The notes beneath the pieces were generated by a model. The model was not told the DNA's origin. It did not search any database and saw only the letters and a program-made list of their open reading frames with translations. Below, one piece after another: positions 12,701-23,999 of a DNA stretch of 64,000 nt. The stretch lies in assembly GCA_011009095.1 (NCBI GenBank), contig VTPC01090597.1, positions 1-64,000 of the forward strand, read 5' to 3'. Each line of letters begins with the position of its first letter. The stretch's first letter is position 1. The position numbers and the translations under genes are program-made. The DNA comes from Ignelater luminosus. Its lineage: Eukaryota > Arthropoda > Insecta > Coleoptera > Elateridae.

Positions 12701-14035
12701 AAAATGTTAACAATGAAAACTACAACAAAGTATCTTTCCTATACTCTTGGTATTTATTTGTATGACGGAAACGATTTTTCTACTTCAATGAAATAAATCT
12801 TTGAGAGAATTGATTTGCTGTGGTGACGAGTCTAATTCTGCTGTGGAAGCAAAATTCTAGCTATGAATTTTAGAAACTATTGGTTTTAGATTTCAAGCAA
12901 AAATTTTATATAAAAATTTGTTTCGTATACACGCCAAATATTTCTTAAAACAAAAGAATTGCAAGTTGGGCATTATTCTAGGAAAAACAAAAATATCAAG
13001 TTGTGGTAAACATATATTGCAGAATAAACCTAAACAAAAACTAAAGAAAAACAAAACAACAAATTTCATTTTAGAACTTTTACTATAAAAAAAAAATAAA
13101 CAAAAATCAATCAAGGCCTTAATAACAATATAAAGTCAAACTAAACTTAACTAAACATTCAAATTATGCAAAGTTTACATAAGTACCGGTTGAATAAATA
13201 AATACTGGCCTGGAGTTTCGGGTCTTCATAGATAAACAAACTATCAGAATTTGATTCAAAAAATTATTATTGTATAAGACTTAACGAAAATTATCTTAAT
13301 TAACTTGTTTTTTAAACAATGAGTTGAGAATTAAATAAATCAGTGGCTCATTTTTGGATTATTTTAGTTCTTTTATGTGTTAGCTTGCTCAAATATAGTA
13401 AATGGCAACAAGTTAAATGATCTTGATGACCATGTTTTGGTAGTTTTGAGACACCACAAATTTGTTTTTGGAACACTATATTGATTTGATCAACGTGTTT
13501 TATATTAACGTCAAAACCAATTTTTGGACGTTTAAGGTTCGTTTAGTATCTATAAATCTATTTGGCCTATTTTGATAATCTTACAATTGGCATCACTATC
13601 AATATCAAAATATTTATGGGTCACTGTACTTTAATAGGAAAAAAGAAATCTTATTTTATTTCACCGTGGTATCTTGCAAGGAAGGGCGAAAAATGCAAAA
13701 TTGAGACTTCTGATGTTTGGCCAAATTGATTCCTAAAAATATTCAAATTCTTCTTAGGAATCTTGAAAGTTGATCTTTAAATGACCAAAATATGGCTGTT
13801 TCAGATGACGTCCAAACCGTTCAGATGTCGACATAGATATATTTTAAATCTCAGTAAGGTTACTACTAACTTGCAATAACCCAAAGTAATAAACTTAATG
13901 TAAATAGAAAAAGCTAAACGCTACAATTGATGGAATGGTATTTAAAAAGTCTCTGCCAAACAACTCATACACGATATACTACTCCTACCTTCCAGAAAAA
14001 CACGTAAAAATTTAGTAAGTCATTTTGAAAAACCT
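9795..14035. other. AT-rich stretch without recognised gene
   Basis: Short open frames at 10,475-10,693, 10,808-11,191, 11,418-11,615, 12,490-12,702 and 12,893-13,114 have background composition and no known motif. A small TAGTG pentamer run lies at about 11,123-11,140. A slightly GC-richer, more complex patch lies at about 12,090-12,260. The stretch 13,380-13,860 is less AT-rich and may be old repeat sequence. Confidence 0.5.
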
Positions 14036-14049
14036 TTGGTACAAAGATA

Positions 14050-14178
14050 TTATAGAATCTCTTGCTGCAATAGTTCTTCTTTTTCTTCAATGAGATCAAG
14101 AACGCGTTCCTCCAATTTGATAAGTTTGCTACTTCGAGGTCTTCCGCATTCATCAGTGCATGGTTTGAAAGATAGTTT
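14050..14178 (-). pseudogene. Possible transposase-like helix segment (weak)
   Basis: One minus-strand frame of about 42 codons reads through CGRPRSSKLIKLEERVLDLI followed by a charged helix ending in EEKEELLQQEIL. The GRPR turn followed by an LEERVLDLIEE-like helix resembles the linker and second helix-turn-helix of Tc1/mariner-type transposases, but no DDE-domain sequence follows downstream on that strand. An isolated Tc1/mariner-type inverted end lies on the same side at 14,885, which makes a decayed element of this class plausible. Other frames across the same bases are also open, so chance remains possible. Confidence 0.22.
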
Positions 14179-14388
14179 TGCATATATCAATTTGCTAACT
14201 CATACAACTTGTAGAAATTTGACCATCTTATCTCAAGAAATGCTTATAACTAGCTTTTTGAATTCAGTTACGTTGACCAAGTTTCCTAGGAATAAGTAAC
14301 TGTGTTACGTTATACTTTTTTGAGTCCTGATTAAAAGTCGTTTTGAACACCAAGCTTGAAAATGGTTAGTCTTTTAGACTGTTAGATT

Positions 14389-14437
14389 GTCGGTGGTGGC
14401 AGGGCAATAACTTTTAAAAGACCCTGCCGCCATCGAC
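14389..14437. repeat. GC-rich inverted repeat followed by a T run
   Basis: GTCGGTGGTGGCAGGG and CCCTGCCGCCATCGAC pair over 16 bp with two mismatches around a 17-nt loop, which itself contains the palindrome CTTTTAAAAG. The right arm is followed at once by six T residues. A local fold-back or the remains of a small transposon end are both possible. Confidence 0.6.
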
Positions 14438-14849
14438 TTTTTTCTAGGCAGGTGTCTTATACCTCAGGAAAGGGATATCATATCGAGACTTTCAAACCAT
14501 CTGGACACCACTGATCGTCTCTTGTTTTCCGAAGTTAGCTACATTCTAACATGGGTCGGACTTTTCTTTACTTTTGCTAACAGTCAAAGTCCTATCTCGA
14601 TACAGCAACCCGCTCCTAAGGTATAGTATATCTAGCAAAAAAAAGCCAATGGCTATAGCAAAAAACAAAATAGCCGTTCTCAAACTCTATAACACTGGAG
14701 ACTTAATCAGTGAGTCAAGAACTGTAACATAATACTACAATTTCAGCCAATGGGTCAAAACCTGTAAGGTGGAGGTTCCAAGGCAAACCAACCAAACATT
14801 AGTACATGCGCAGTTGGCAGGAGTTGATTACGGAGTTTGGTTTTGATAT

Positions 14850-14885
14850 TCGCAATTTTATTGTCATTTACACCTGGACACACTG
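14850..14885 (-). mobile_element. Isolated Tc1/mariner-type inverted end
   Basis: The reverse complement begins TA-CAGTGTGTCCAGGTGTAA, the TA target plus CAG-type terminus used by several Tc1/mariner groups and shared over 11 bp with the element at 44,992. I could not find its partner end upstream, so the extent of the element is unknown; it would lie at lower coordinates. Confidence 0.45.
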
Positions 14886-14889
14886 TATA

Positions 14890-17800
14890 ATACATTGTTA
14901 CATAAATCAAGTTTTCCTTTCTAACTTGATTCGGTTCCACGATAAAATAAAATTGAAGGTCTGTGTGTATTTAGGGTTACACTGCATGCAAACAACTGAA
15001 CAGTAAACAAATTGTGCACAGGTCACTTGAATGTATCGCTCCATCAGCACAGAGAATTTGCTTTGGAACGTCGGTCTGTATGCGGTCTAAGGATTGGGCA
15101 TAGTCCTTTACAAATATCACTTTGGTTTTGTCACTTGAGAGATACTAACAATTTGGAGACGCACTATCTTACATTAGGTAGAACTGCGATTTCTATTCTA
15201 GAACTTAGTTTTTGGGAGTTTTACAATTTTAGCATTTGTCTCTTCTAAAGGATAGTAAGTCGAAAGGCAAAATTGATACAAATTCTAACTGACTTAAAAA
15301 GGTAAAAGTTCTTCTTAACCAAACAAGTCATATTATCTACTATCTAAAGGCACAACATATCAGCCTTATAATAGTTAAACCTGCTAGCTTGTTTTTTTCT
15401 CTGAATTAAGTCAAAAGTATTGCAATCTATATAGAGTGAAAACACAAACTTTATTCTGGAAATATCTCCAGGTCTTCAACATAAACTCCAAATTTTAGAC
15501 TTCTTCTTCATGCGGTAGGCGATTTTTGAGAAACCTCAGAATTTCTCTTTTTAGAACACAGCAGACCAAATTGCACAAGACTAGAATTCTGCAAGAGATT
15601 AGAAACAAATTTTGACTTTTGGTACTAAGAAGGATACTAAAAAAATATCAGAGTTTATAAAATCTCTCTTTAGCCAGAAGTTTTAAATTTTTACTTTCCC
15701 GTTTTGAAATTAGAAAACCAATAATGTTTCTAAAGATTGAACGAAGACTAATCAAAAGAGTCAGAATTTCTGTTTTGATAAAACTTCAAAAGAAATCATT
15801 TGATGGTATTTTCCATTCTTCATCAAACTTTGATAAGCAGACCTGGAGAGATTCGAAGTTCCACAAACTGTAAAATCCCCTGTTAAGGTATTTAAGAAAA
15901 AAGAACGATCCTAAGACCGAATCTTTAGAAAATTACAAATTGTTACTCCATTAATGTTTCGACTTTCAGGTATCTCCGATTAAATTCTATTTTAATGTTA
16001 ATTTTATTAAAAGAGGATTATATATAGCTCTGTGTAGCTAAGTATTAGTAATTATAATCTTTAGAGAGAATTTAATTTATTCCATACTTTCAAAAGACCA
16101 GAAGGAAAGCCTATAATGATAGTAACACTGGCCTTTTAGGTGAAATTTCTCGAAATCTAAATCTCACAGTAAATTGAAGAACTAAAAATGGAAGTTTCAG
16201 CGCTTACTTGAATTAATTTTGAAAACATCTTAAAATAGGAAGGTGTAATGAAATGAATCTCGATTGTTTTCGTCTAGAGTATTCCAGCAATTCAAAGTGC
16301 TTTGTCAAGTCTGCTTTTTCATCTCAATGACGTAAATGGTTTTTAATAATATTCTTCTTTTTCAAGAGAATCTATCAGAACATGAGACTAATAAAAAGTG
16401 TAATTTTGTGTAAAAAAAGAACACTTAACATTAATTTGTTTCTCGTCGTCAGGTCTAAATCTAAATCTGTATCAAACAGCTACGTCATCTCTATTAACCG
16501 TTTATATTGAGTTCCTGTAAAAGCCGTATTGGGATTGGAACTGAAGTACTAAATAATTAGTGGGATATAGATGAACGAAACAGGAAATCAACTGTGAAGA
16601 TTTGTTATGGTTTCAGTCAATCAGATATGCCATCATCTAACAGATTTTCGTTACAGTTAAATAGGTTTTGTCTCTCATATTTGAAATAAAAAATCCTTTA
16701 ATTGAAGCGATTTATTCAGGGTTGAAATTGGCATAATTCTCTAGAATAAACCAATGATGAATTTGTTTGTGCAGACAACCAACCATGATGTAATAGTAAT
16801 GGAATGGGTTTAGAGAATACAAAAGCACTTGATTTCACTAGTAACTTAGAGAGAACTCCGTTGCATCATTTATTTATGTTGTGTCCCTTCATAGGGATTA
16901 AACCTTAATATATATCCAGTGCCGTAGTTCCAAGTCGACATTTTAATGTAAAAATATTGTTAAAGCATTTTTAAGGTAAAAAATAAATAAAATCAAACAT
17001 TAAAGAGAAAAGAGGCAAACTCTAAATCTTGATAAATGTTAAATAAGATCATTAAAGATTTTGGTATAAATAGACTCGGTAAAAAAATTTGAATGGTTCT
17101 TCTTTATCCTATAAAATAGATTCCTTCCTAGGAAGTTCATGTTTACTTCGAGCATGTAGGATAAATTGGCGGCAAATTGATGCGTTAGTATTCGGTAGGC
17201 TCGTCAGTCAAGTCACCACGAATTCTCGTTCCTCTTAAACTAGAAAGCTTTAAAGCTGCGGTAATATTGACTAAACTTTATCGGTTTAGACTGCGATATA
17301 ATTTCTATTTCAAAATTCTCCTTTATGGAAAAACAGAAAGTAGAATCAAATACAACGAATTTATATAAATATAATCTAGAAATTTTTTAGTTTGAAATTT
17401 GGTCCAAATAATATTATGTAGACTTTGTAACGTACTTAACAATTTTATTAACTCTAAAAGTTTTATTGTTGTTCATAATACATTACCATGATATTCGATT
17501 TTTATTTCCAACTAAAAATGAGCTATGAGGATGCAGTTAAACCTTAATGAGCCATTATCCTTAGAATGAATCCGTATTTTAAAAAGTTTTGATTTTATTT
17601 TGTCCAAATCAAGACATAAATTCTAAAATGTTGTATTTCACTCTCCAATACAGAAAGATTCTTTCTCTTTTTCTATTTAACATAAACACTTCTTAGTGTA
17701 GTAACCTAATGAAGCGATTAGTTTGAATTTGTGAACATTCCTTCGTTTTTGAAGATACCCGATTGTAGATGTAGATGAAAACAGAAAACACCAAAAAAAT

Positions 17801-18335
17801 TTGGTGTATATATATATAAATATAAGTTTGACTCTTGTTTTCTTGTTTTTGCTGACTTTTTTCTGCTTTAAACCGAATCCATTTTTCGTTCTTTCTACTC
17901 TTTTGGGTTCTCTTCTTTTATTAGGTAGTCGTACTAAAAAGACATTTATTGAGCTTTGTCCTTTTATTATGCTTGTCTAAATACAACTTAGGAGAAGTGG
18001 TGCAGATTTCTTCTTCCACCATCCGCTTTTCAAATCGATTATCTTCAATTGACACTTTGTGCTATCATTTTCTTTTTCCAAAACGTTTCTGCATGTTAGC
18101 AACTTTTAAAATTGTTTAAATTCTTCTTCGTAACAACAAATTATTGGGAATTCAAGAACAGATCTACTTACAGAAAGATCGAAAAAAGACAGTAAAATAG
18201 AACACGGACAACGATTGTATGGAATTTGAACACAGTCTATTTCTATTATTTAATATCTTAGGGGTAGAAAGAAATATAGAGAAGGATAAATATAGCCTGG
18301 AAAAAATATTGGGTGTTACGAAAGATTCAAAAAGG
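14890..18335. other. AT-rich stretch without recognised gene
   Basis: The open frame at 15,012-15,248 shows no recognisable domain. Sequence at 15,300-16,000 has an even base mix and may be ancient repeat. A pure TA run lies at about 17,805-17,820. Confidence 0.5.
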
Positions 18336-18339
18336 AGAT

Positions 18340-18663
18340 ATTAACATAAATACTAAACGGAAAGTGTTTAACATGTATCTATTACCATCTTTAACATGAA
18401 GTCTTAGTAATAAGTTATACCAAAAAATAGGAATCACAAAATTAAAGTCAGAAAGATTAATGCTTAATTTCAAACTATCAGAGGGTTAAAATAAAATAAA
18501 TCAGAAGCCAGAATATCAAAAGATCGCTGGGCAAAATTCCTAACATCTTGGAAACCATCAGATGGTCAAAGGAAGGACTTTGCTGGTTAAAACTGGAGAA
18601 ATAAAGTAGAAATCAGGAAGAAATGGGCTAAAACGGGAGATGAATAAGCTTATTATTATTATA
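18340..18663 (+). mobile_element. LINE 3' fragment, RTE-like
   Basis: Translations in more than one frame follow the C-terminal end of insect RTE-type reverse transcriptases in order. KVFNMYLLPSLT matches the usual KVFNTCVLPVLTYG; NKLYQKIGITKLKSERLML matches the xxKLRVAQRAMER region; then come SWKPSDGQRKD and NWRNKVEIRKKWAKTGDE, which match the WRPxxGxR and W..L.EAYVQKWAETG tail. A TTA-rich trinucleotide run follows directly, as is common at RTE 3' ends. The open frame is broken by stops and frame changes and there is no 5' part, so this is a truncated dead copy. A 15-bp stretch, TAACATCTTGGAAAC, occurs both inside (18,541) and just after it (18,661). Confidence 0.65.
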
Positions 18664-19934
18664 ACATCTTGGAAACAATAGAATCTTCAAGATTGATTGG
18701 ACCTAGTTTTGCTAGACTACTATATTGAACAATCCTTATCTATGGAGGCTTTCCTTAACTAAAAACTTTCTCTTTAATCAATAATGTTTGGGCACTAGTC
18801 AAAGTTGCTCAGAAGCAAAACTAATTAAATACACAAAATACAGTAAGGGGTACAATAGCTAACTGTGTAGAAAAAAAGTCGATTTAGGAATTCTAAACCA
18901 ACAAAAACAAACAAAGATAAAATTTGAAGGAACAAAGATAACTTCAAATGGTCTCGACAATTTGCATTCCAATCAAAAGAGATATTTCTAAGGGCAAAGT
19001 AGCAATAAAACCTTGTCTTTCTTTTTAAGCAAATATTCAAAAATTCTAAATAATTTTCCTCAAATAAACCAGTGGAGCTTTGATGGGCGTATGGTAATTA
19101 AAGAAACAACCCAAACAGTCTGCCCAAGAACGGGCATCATAGAAAAACTTGCAAAAACATAAAAACTGAGTTAAGGCAATCCCAAAAGAATAGTTACCAT
19201 ATGTAAACAAAACAATAGATTATTGCCCATTTACTGCTAACAATATATTAAAGTAGCCACAACCTTTTTTTCTGAAATGGTTGAATAACAACCCAAACAG
19301 TTTTGGGGCTAGAAATACCTTGAATGAATAAATAACTCATAAAGCTCTACGCGATTTCAAAGCTTAGGTAGTTTTTTCACCACATCAATGAAAACCTAGC
19401 GTCAGTAACAGTAGTGCTGATAAAAAGAAAATAAGCAAACTGTGTGTTTTTATTTTTAATTTAAAGAAATTCTTTGAAGCAGTGAAGACGTTAAGCTTCG
19501 TGGTTATAATCTTGCTGGAATCGAGAAAGCTTCAATTACTGCTAACCTATTTATTCTATTGAAGAACTAGGAAACTCAACTTGCAGATAACCTAAGTTTC
19601 TGCAACACCCGCTGATTTTGTTCCTCTTAGGGTTACAATATCTTTGTCCTCATAATTTCAATTTTTATATCAGTTTTAAACTGCCGCATTAAACGCTTAT
19701 AGCTTTTTGTTTCTGAAAATAGTTTTAGATTTAGATTGCTTGTATTCCATTCTCATAAAATGTATCTGCAAGCAAAAAATCTAAAGCAACAATGGCTCTC
19801 AATTTTTTTGTAAGCCATGGAAAACTTCTGATTATAATTCAAATTTGCAAAAGATAAAAATCAATAACATATTGTGATGGATTACTTTAAAATGTCAAAA
19901 TGGCCCAAAATTGCTCTCTCCTTTCCTTTTTATC
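18664..19934. other. AT-rich stretch without recognised gene
   Basis: Nothing beyond short background open frames (for example 18,825-19,040 on the minus strand). Confidence 0.5.
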
Positions 19935-19939
19935 ATGGT

Positions 19940-20465
19940 TTTAGACAGAATTATCAGAAGAGCCACCAACCAAAACAGAGGACTACAGTAGGGATTGAAT
20001 AAGTGCTTAGAAGATCTTGACTTCGTTAACGATTTGTGCCTTCTAGCATTGAGTTCTCGTGATATGGAAGCAAAGTTGACAGATTTAAAAGCGGAAGCAG
20101 CAAACATAGGCATGCGCATAAATGTTGAACGAGCAGGTTATTGAGCAAGTGGGGGAATTTGCTATCTTGGTAGTATGGTGACAAAGGATGGAGGAGCAAG
20201 CAGGAACGTCGAGAGCGGGATTGGTAAGGCCAAGAGAGCTTTCGCACAACTTCGACCCATATATGGCGGTTGCGAAACGTGGAAAGCAAACCGAGACAGA
20301 AAATAAATTGCAAGTTTTTAATAATCGTTGCTTTGGAAATATAATGAGAATATACTGGCCAGACACTATAATTAATGCTGCGATAGCCGCAGACAGAGAT
20401 GGATGGAAGAACTTCGTTCGGGTCCTATGTTCCACCAAAGAGTAAAAGGATTTAAAGAAGAAAGA
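19940..20465 (+). mobile_element. LINE fragment with internal deletion, RTE-like reverse transcriptase
   Basis: The plus strand reads LDRIIRRATNQNRGLQ, then LEDLDFVNDLCLLALSSRDM, then LTDLKAEAANIGMRIN and GICYLGSMVTKDGGASRNVE followed by IGKAKRAFAQLRPIYGG. These are the fingers-palm block around the catalytic Y/FxDD box (here FVND, so the first aspartate of the DD pair is lost), the primer-grip region and the thumb start of RTE-type reverse transcriptases. The frame then jumps to NNRCFGNIMRIYWPD and to AADRDGWKNFVRVLCSTKE, the extreme C-terminus, so a block between them is deleted. Stops and at least one frame change are present. The endonuclease and N-terminal part are absent, as expected for a 5'-truncated LINE. 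It is a dead copy. Confidence 0.8.
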
Positions 20466-20754
20466 AGATGGATACATAACCTTATTTTACACCGATTCGG
20501 AAATTTCTATTTCCACAGCAACAAAGTGTGCTGTGCTAAAGCTTATTAACTTCAAACACTTGTAACCGTTCTTCATTACCGTACAACGCTGCCAAATTGT
20601 AATGTCTTTGTTGAAAATGGCAGAATCTTACTTTATCAACTGTAAAATTTTGTTATACACATTAAAAAATTGAAGTGTTCGTAGTTGAGAACGAGTACAC
20701 AACTATCCATCCACTTTATTCAAAATAACCAAACAAACGCAATTTTCAGCTAGC

Positions 20755-20900
20755 ATAACCTCATCTTAACCTAAGTTGATCTAAGAAAAGCAGAATTAGC
20801 CTAATTTAACCTCGTTTATTCTAATAAAATAAAAATTAATCTAAAATTAGTCTAATTCCATCTAACCTATTCCACTTTAACCGCATCTAAATCAAGTTAA
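20755..20900. repeat. Degenerate CTAA-rich repeat
   Basis: Variants of CTAA(C/T) recur at irregular 8-20 bp spacing (AACCTAAG, GCCTAATTTAACC, TCTAAAATTAGTCTAATTCC, TCTAACCTATTCC). It is too irregular to be an insect TTAGG telomere array and looks like a decayed simple repeat. Confidence 0.5.
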
Positions 20901-22423
20901 ATTTATTTAAATAATTGGTAATTACTCCATTGTTTTATACAAATTAATAAAAATTGTTGATTTTATTTTTATCTTAATGTGATCACCCATTTATTAGTAA
21001 AATTTGTATGTAAGGAATAGAAAAAAAATATAACTTTAGAATTTCAAATCTAAAGTTTATTATTATTAATGAACGTAACCGATAAAGATCAAGACGTTCA
21101 GTAATATTACTTTATAAAGTTCTCCATTTCTAATGTTTTAACCAAACCAACATGAATATGTCATTTCCGACTATAATTTTGTCCTCAGCATACCACAGTA
21201 TTGGCATGATGGATTTCCAACTATGTAGCTATTAAATTATAATTTAGTGTCGCACAGGTACACCAAGCTTTCCAAATGAGTTTCTTGTTAACATAGTTAA
21301 TACTAGGAAGTAAACTTGATTGTAACCAAGCACGAAAACTATGTATGCTCGTATTAATCCTGTTCGATATTCATAGTTCCAAGGTGTAATAACTAATAAC
21401 TACAAGCAGATTTACATTATAAATTCAGCAGTGGAACATATTTTGTTTAATTGAATTCCAATTATCTCATTATTAGAGAAAATGGCGCGTATCCACGTTC
21501 AACTATTAGTTTCACGTCATACGAACAGATTTGTTTTTGCTTTTTGTGTTTATAGTAATAACGTGACTTTAAGCCACTTTTTATTTAGTGAATTATCATA
21601 AAGTATCAATGTGGCAGCAAAGGTACAAAGTTCTTTGTTTAAAGATTTCTTTATGTTTATTTTTGAACTTTAACGTTAAAATATACTTTCTACTTTCGAA
21701 TTCATAAAGAAAAATCGTTTACATTAGTTTGTAAATATTAAAGCATTAAAAATGTTAATTACAATGAATTATGTATTAATTTGTCTGCGTTCACCCCACG
21801 CAGTAAATTCTCAGGTTCTTAATCGCAGAAAACCATAAAACTCTTGAGAGAAAAAAAATAAAATTTTAGAAGGTAAACTTATACTCACCCTCCTTTAAAG
21901 AGTAATTTGACTAATCCAGAAATCCAAGCTTGTTTCTTAGAAATTTCGTGGTTTATTATTATAAGTAAACATTACAATGGCGGCGGCATCAAAACTTTTA
22001 TTTTAAAAGTTCGAGCTCTGAAAAGGCTATAGCAAGATAAGCGGAAACCAACTCTTAATAGATTTTCAATTTTAAACTTTTGTCAACATGAATCGGCAGA
22101 CCAAAGTAATTTACCCTTCTATAGTGTAATTAGATAGAATTACCTACCCTTGCTTTAATGTTTCCTAATTGAATACTTTGTCCTCAAAGAACGGCCAATT
22201 TTAATTTGAAACCCTAAATAGCGTTGCATTAAGTATCTAGGTGCTTTGAATAGATGCTACAGAATTAAATCTACACTTAAATAACATCCTTTTAATCAAA
22301 ATTTATTTAATTATTCCTACTTGCAAGGTACAGATTTATTTATAGCAACCTTCTAATTTTTAGCTTAACTCATTTTGAAAGCACTACTGAATTTGCACAA
22401 CTAATTAAATTTAAGAGATTAAT
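20901..22423. other. AT-rich stretch without recognised gene
   Basis: No coding frame, structured RNA or transposon end was recognised. Confidence 0.5.
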
Positions 22424-23500
22424 AGGAAGTCTGTCTTTTTAGTATTGCATATAGCCATAACAACAAACTTTTTCAAAATATCCTTTGCAAAGATTGATGC
22501 ACTTTTGCATTCGTTCAAACCAATTGTTAAAGCAGTTATTTCAGTCTTTAGTTGAGAGGGTCAAAATTATCATTTTGGAGGCATCGGCTGCTTCTTCCAG
22601 CGACTGTAACCGTTGACCAAACAGTCTATTCTTGATTCTTGGGAACGTAAAAAATCGTTGGGATGATGATCTGATAATTCAATGTTTTGCTGCTCCAAAA
22701 ACTCAATTGTCTTCCGAGCTGTATACCAATTGGCATTAACAGGAATTATAGCTACATGACCTGCTTTTGAGACAAACGTTGCTACCATCTTCTTTGACAC
22801 ACTACAAGAACGGATACATTTTGCCGAATTCTCCTTATCATGAAATATCTAAACAGCAGATAGACGTTATAGGAATAAATTCACGATTCGTCACCACTCA
22901 TGATGCTATAAACGTTTTTCAGCTTTCTTTGTTGAACCAGCTCAAAGTTTTTCTGCATCAACTGACATGAGCCGCCGTTTGTTCTTCAGTTAAAAGATGC
23001 GAGATCCAAGGAAGCTTAACTTTCTACACCCAATCAATCATGCAGGATCTTTCGAATTGAAATCTTTGAAACACTTAAAGATGTCTTAATCTCGCGATAT
23101 GTCACATGTCAATCCTCCCTGATCAGCTGGCGCACAGTATCGATGTTTTTCTGGGCGACTGCTGTCTTTGGTGAACCTGTCCTGAGATCATCATTGGAAC
23201 TGGTGCGTCCACGTTGAAATTCGCAGTACCAGTGGGAAATTGTCGATATGTGGTGCTTCATCACCAAAAACAGAAACCAATTCGGTGAGACATTGTTGTT
23301 GAGATAAATTATTGTGCGAAAATCTTCTTGACTCAATTCCATTTTTTTCGGGCGACTTGTCAATTTTAGAAACTCACTGTGGCTAAATCACTTAAACCTT
23401 AGATTTAGTTTAACTAAATATTGAGGTTAATTTTGACACTGGGCGTTTCGTTAGTGGTGTCTCTACGTAGTTATACGCAATACTAAAAAGACAGAACTAT
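22424..23500 (-). mobile_element. Decayed mariner element with both inverted ends
   Basis: The ends carry a perfect 19-bp inverted repeat: TCTGTCTTTTTAGTATTGC at 22,430-22,448 and its reverse complement at 23,477-23,495, with similarity continuing a few bases on both sides. TA dinucleotides lie just outside each repeat, as expected from mariner target choice. The body encodes a broken mariner transposase on the minus strand. At about 1.08 kb it is some 200 bp shorter than a usual 1.28-kb mariner, mostly through internal deletions in the catalytic part. It cannot encode an active enzyme. Confidence 0.9.
22455..23345 (-). pseudogene. Mariner transposase pseudogene
   Basis: Read on the minus strand, the N-terminus is MELSQEDFRTIIYLNNN (start near 23,345), followed by HWYCEFQRGRTSSNDDLRTG and IDTVRQLIRED-HVTYREI, the paired helix-turn-helix region. 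The catalytic domain begins with SGDES at about 22,890, the first aspartate of the DD34D triad. MSKKMVATFVSKAGHVA and NANWYT follow. A deletion then joins directly to TIEFLEQQNIELSDHHPNDF, removing the HHDNAS block with the second aspartate and the SPD with the third. The C-terminus NWFERMQKCINLCKGYFEK is well kept. Several stops and frame changes occur besides the deletions. The family match is strong; the subfamily is not certain, though the N-terminus resembles the insect group that starts MELSQEDFRTIIYY. Confidence 0.9.
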
Positions 23501-23704
23501 ATGATCTGATTAAATCTACGTTAAATAAAATTGTGTTAATGTAATAAAACATACATGGTAATTTCAGATATGCTTTTATATGTGTACATAGAAGGGTATT
23601 TGTTGAGAAACCTAAATGTAGGCTAATCTTAATGGTAATATTCTTAGGAAAGAATTGAGAACTGATGAGGAAAATCCACTATGAGGCCATAGCGGTGCTG
23701 TGTA

Positions 23705-23822
23705 AAAGCCCCGAAGGGCCAACGAAAATTCTTTTTAACTGGAAATTTTCATTTGATAACTGGATAACTTCTCATCTGGAAATTTACAGTTAAAAAAATT
23801 TTTATTGGCCCTTCGGGGCTTT
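23705..23822. repeat. Long hairpin with GC-rich base
   Basis: AAAGCCCCGAAGGGCCAA at 23,705-23,722 and its exact reverse complement at 23,805-23,822 form a perfect 18-bp stem. Pairing continues inward for about 26 bp more with a few mismatches and a one-base bulge, leaving a loop of about 30 nt. There is no open reading frame and no clear target-site duplication. It may be a tiny fold-back element or a transcribed hairpin such as a miRNA-like precursor. The GGCCC-type core recalls hAT termini, but that link is weak. Confidence 0.85.
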
Positions 23823-23999
23823 CGTGGTACTAGAAACGGTTTAAGCAAAAAGAAAAGATCTTTCCCGTAACAATCTCTTTATTGAATATTGCTCTTTTGT
23901 AAGTAGGTTGTTGTTCGTTAACGATCTCTAGTGATTTTCGTCATCTGTCTTTAATACCCATTACTTATTTGGGTTGTACGTGACTTTTTCGATACAGAT

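Noticed and set aside
20085-20477. 130-codon minus-strand open frame
   Set aside because: It is the antisense shadow of the LINE reverse-transcriptase fragment on the plus strand.
20755-20900. Telomere-like CCTAA array
   Set aside because: Motifs are irregular in spacing and sequence and are not TTAGG tandem units; there is no sign of a chromosome end.
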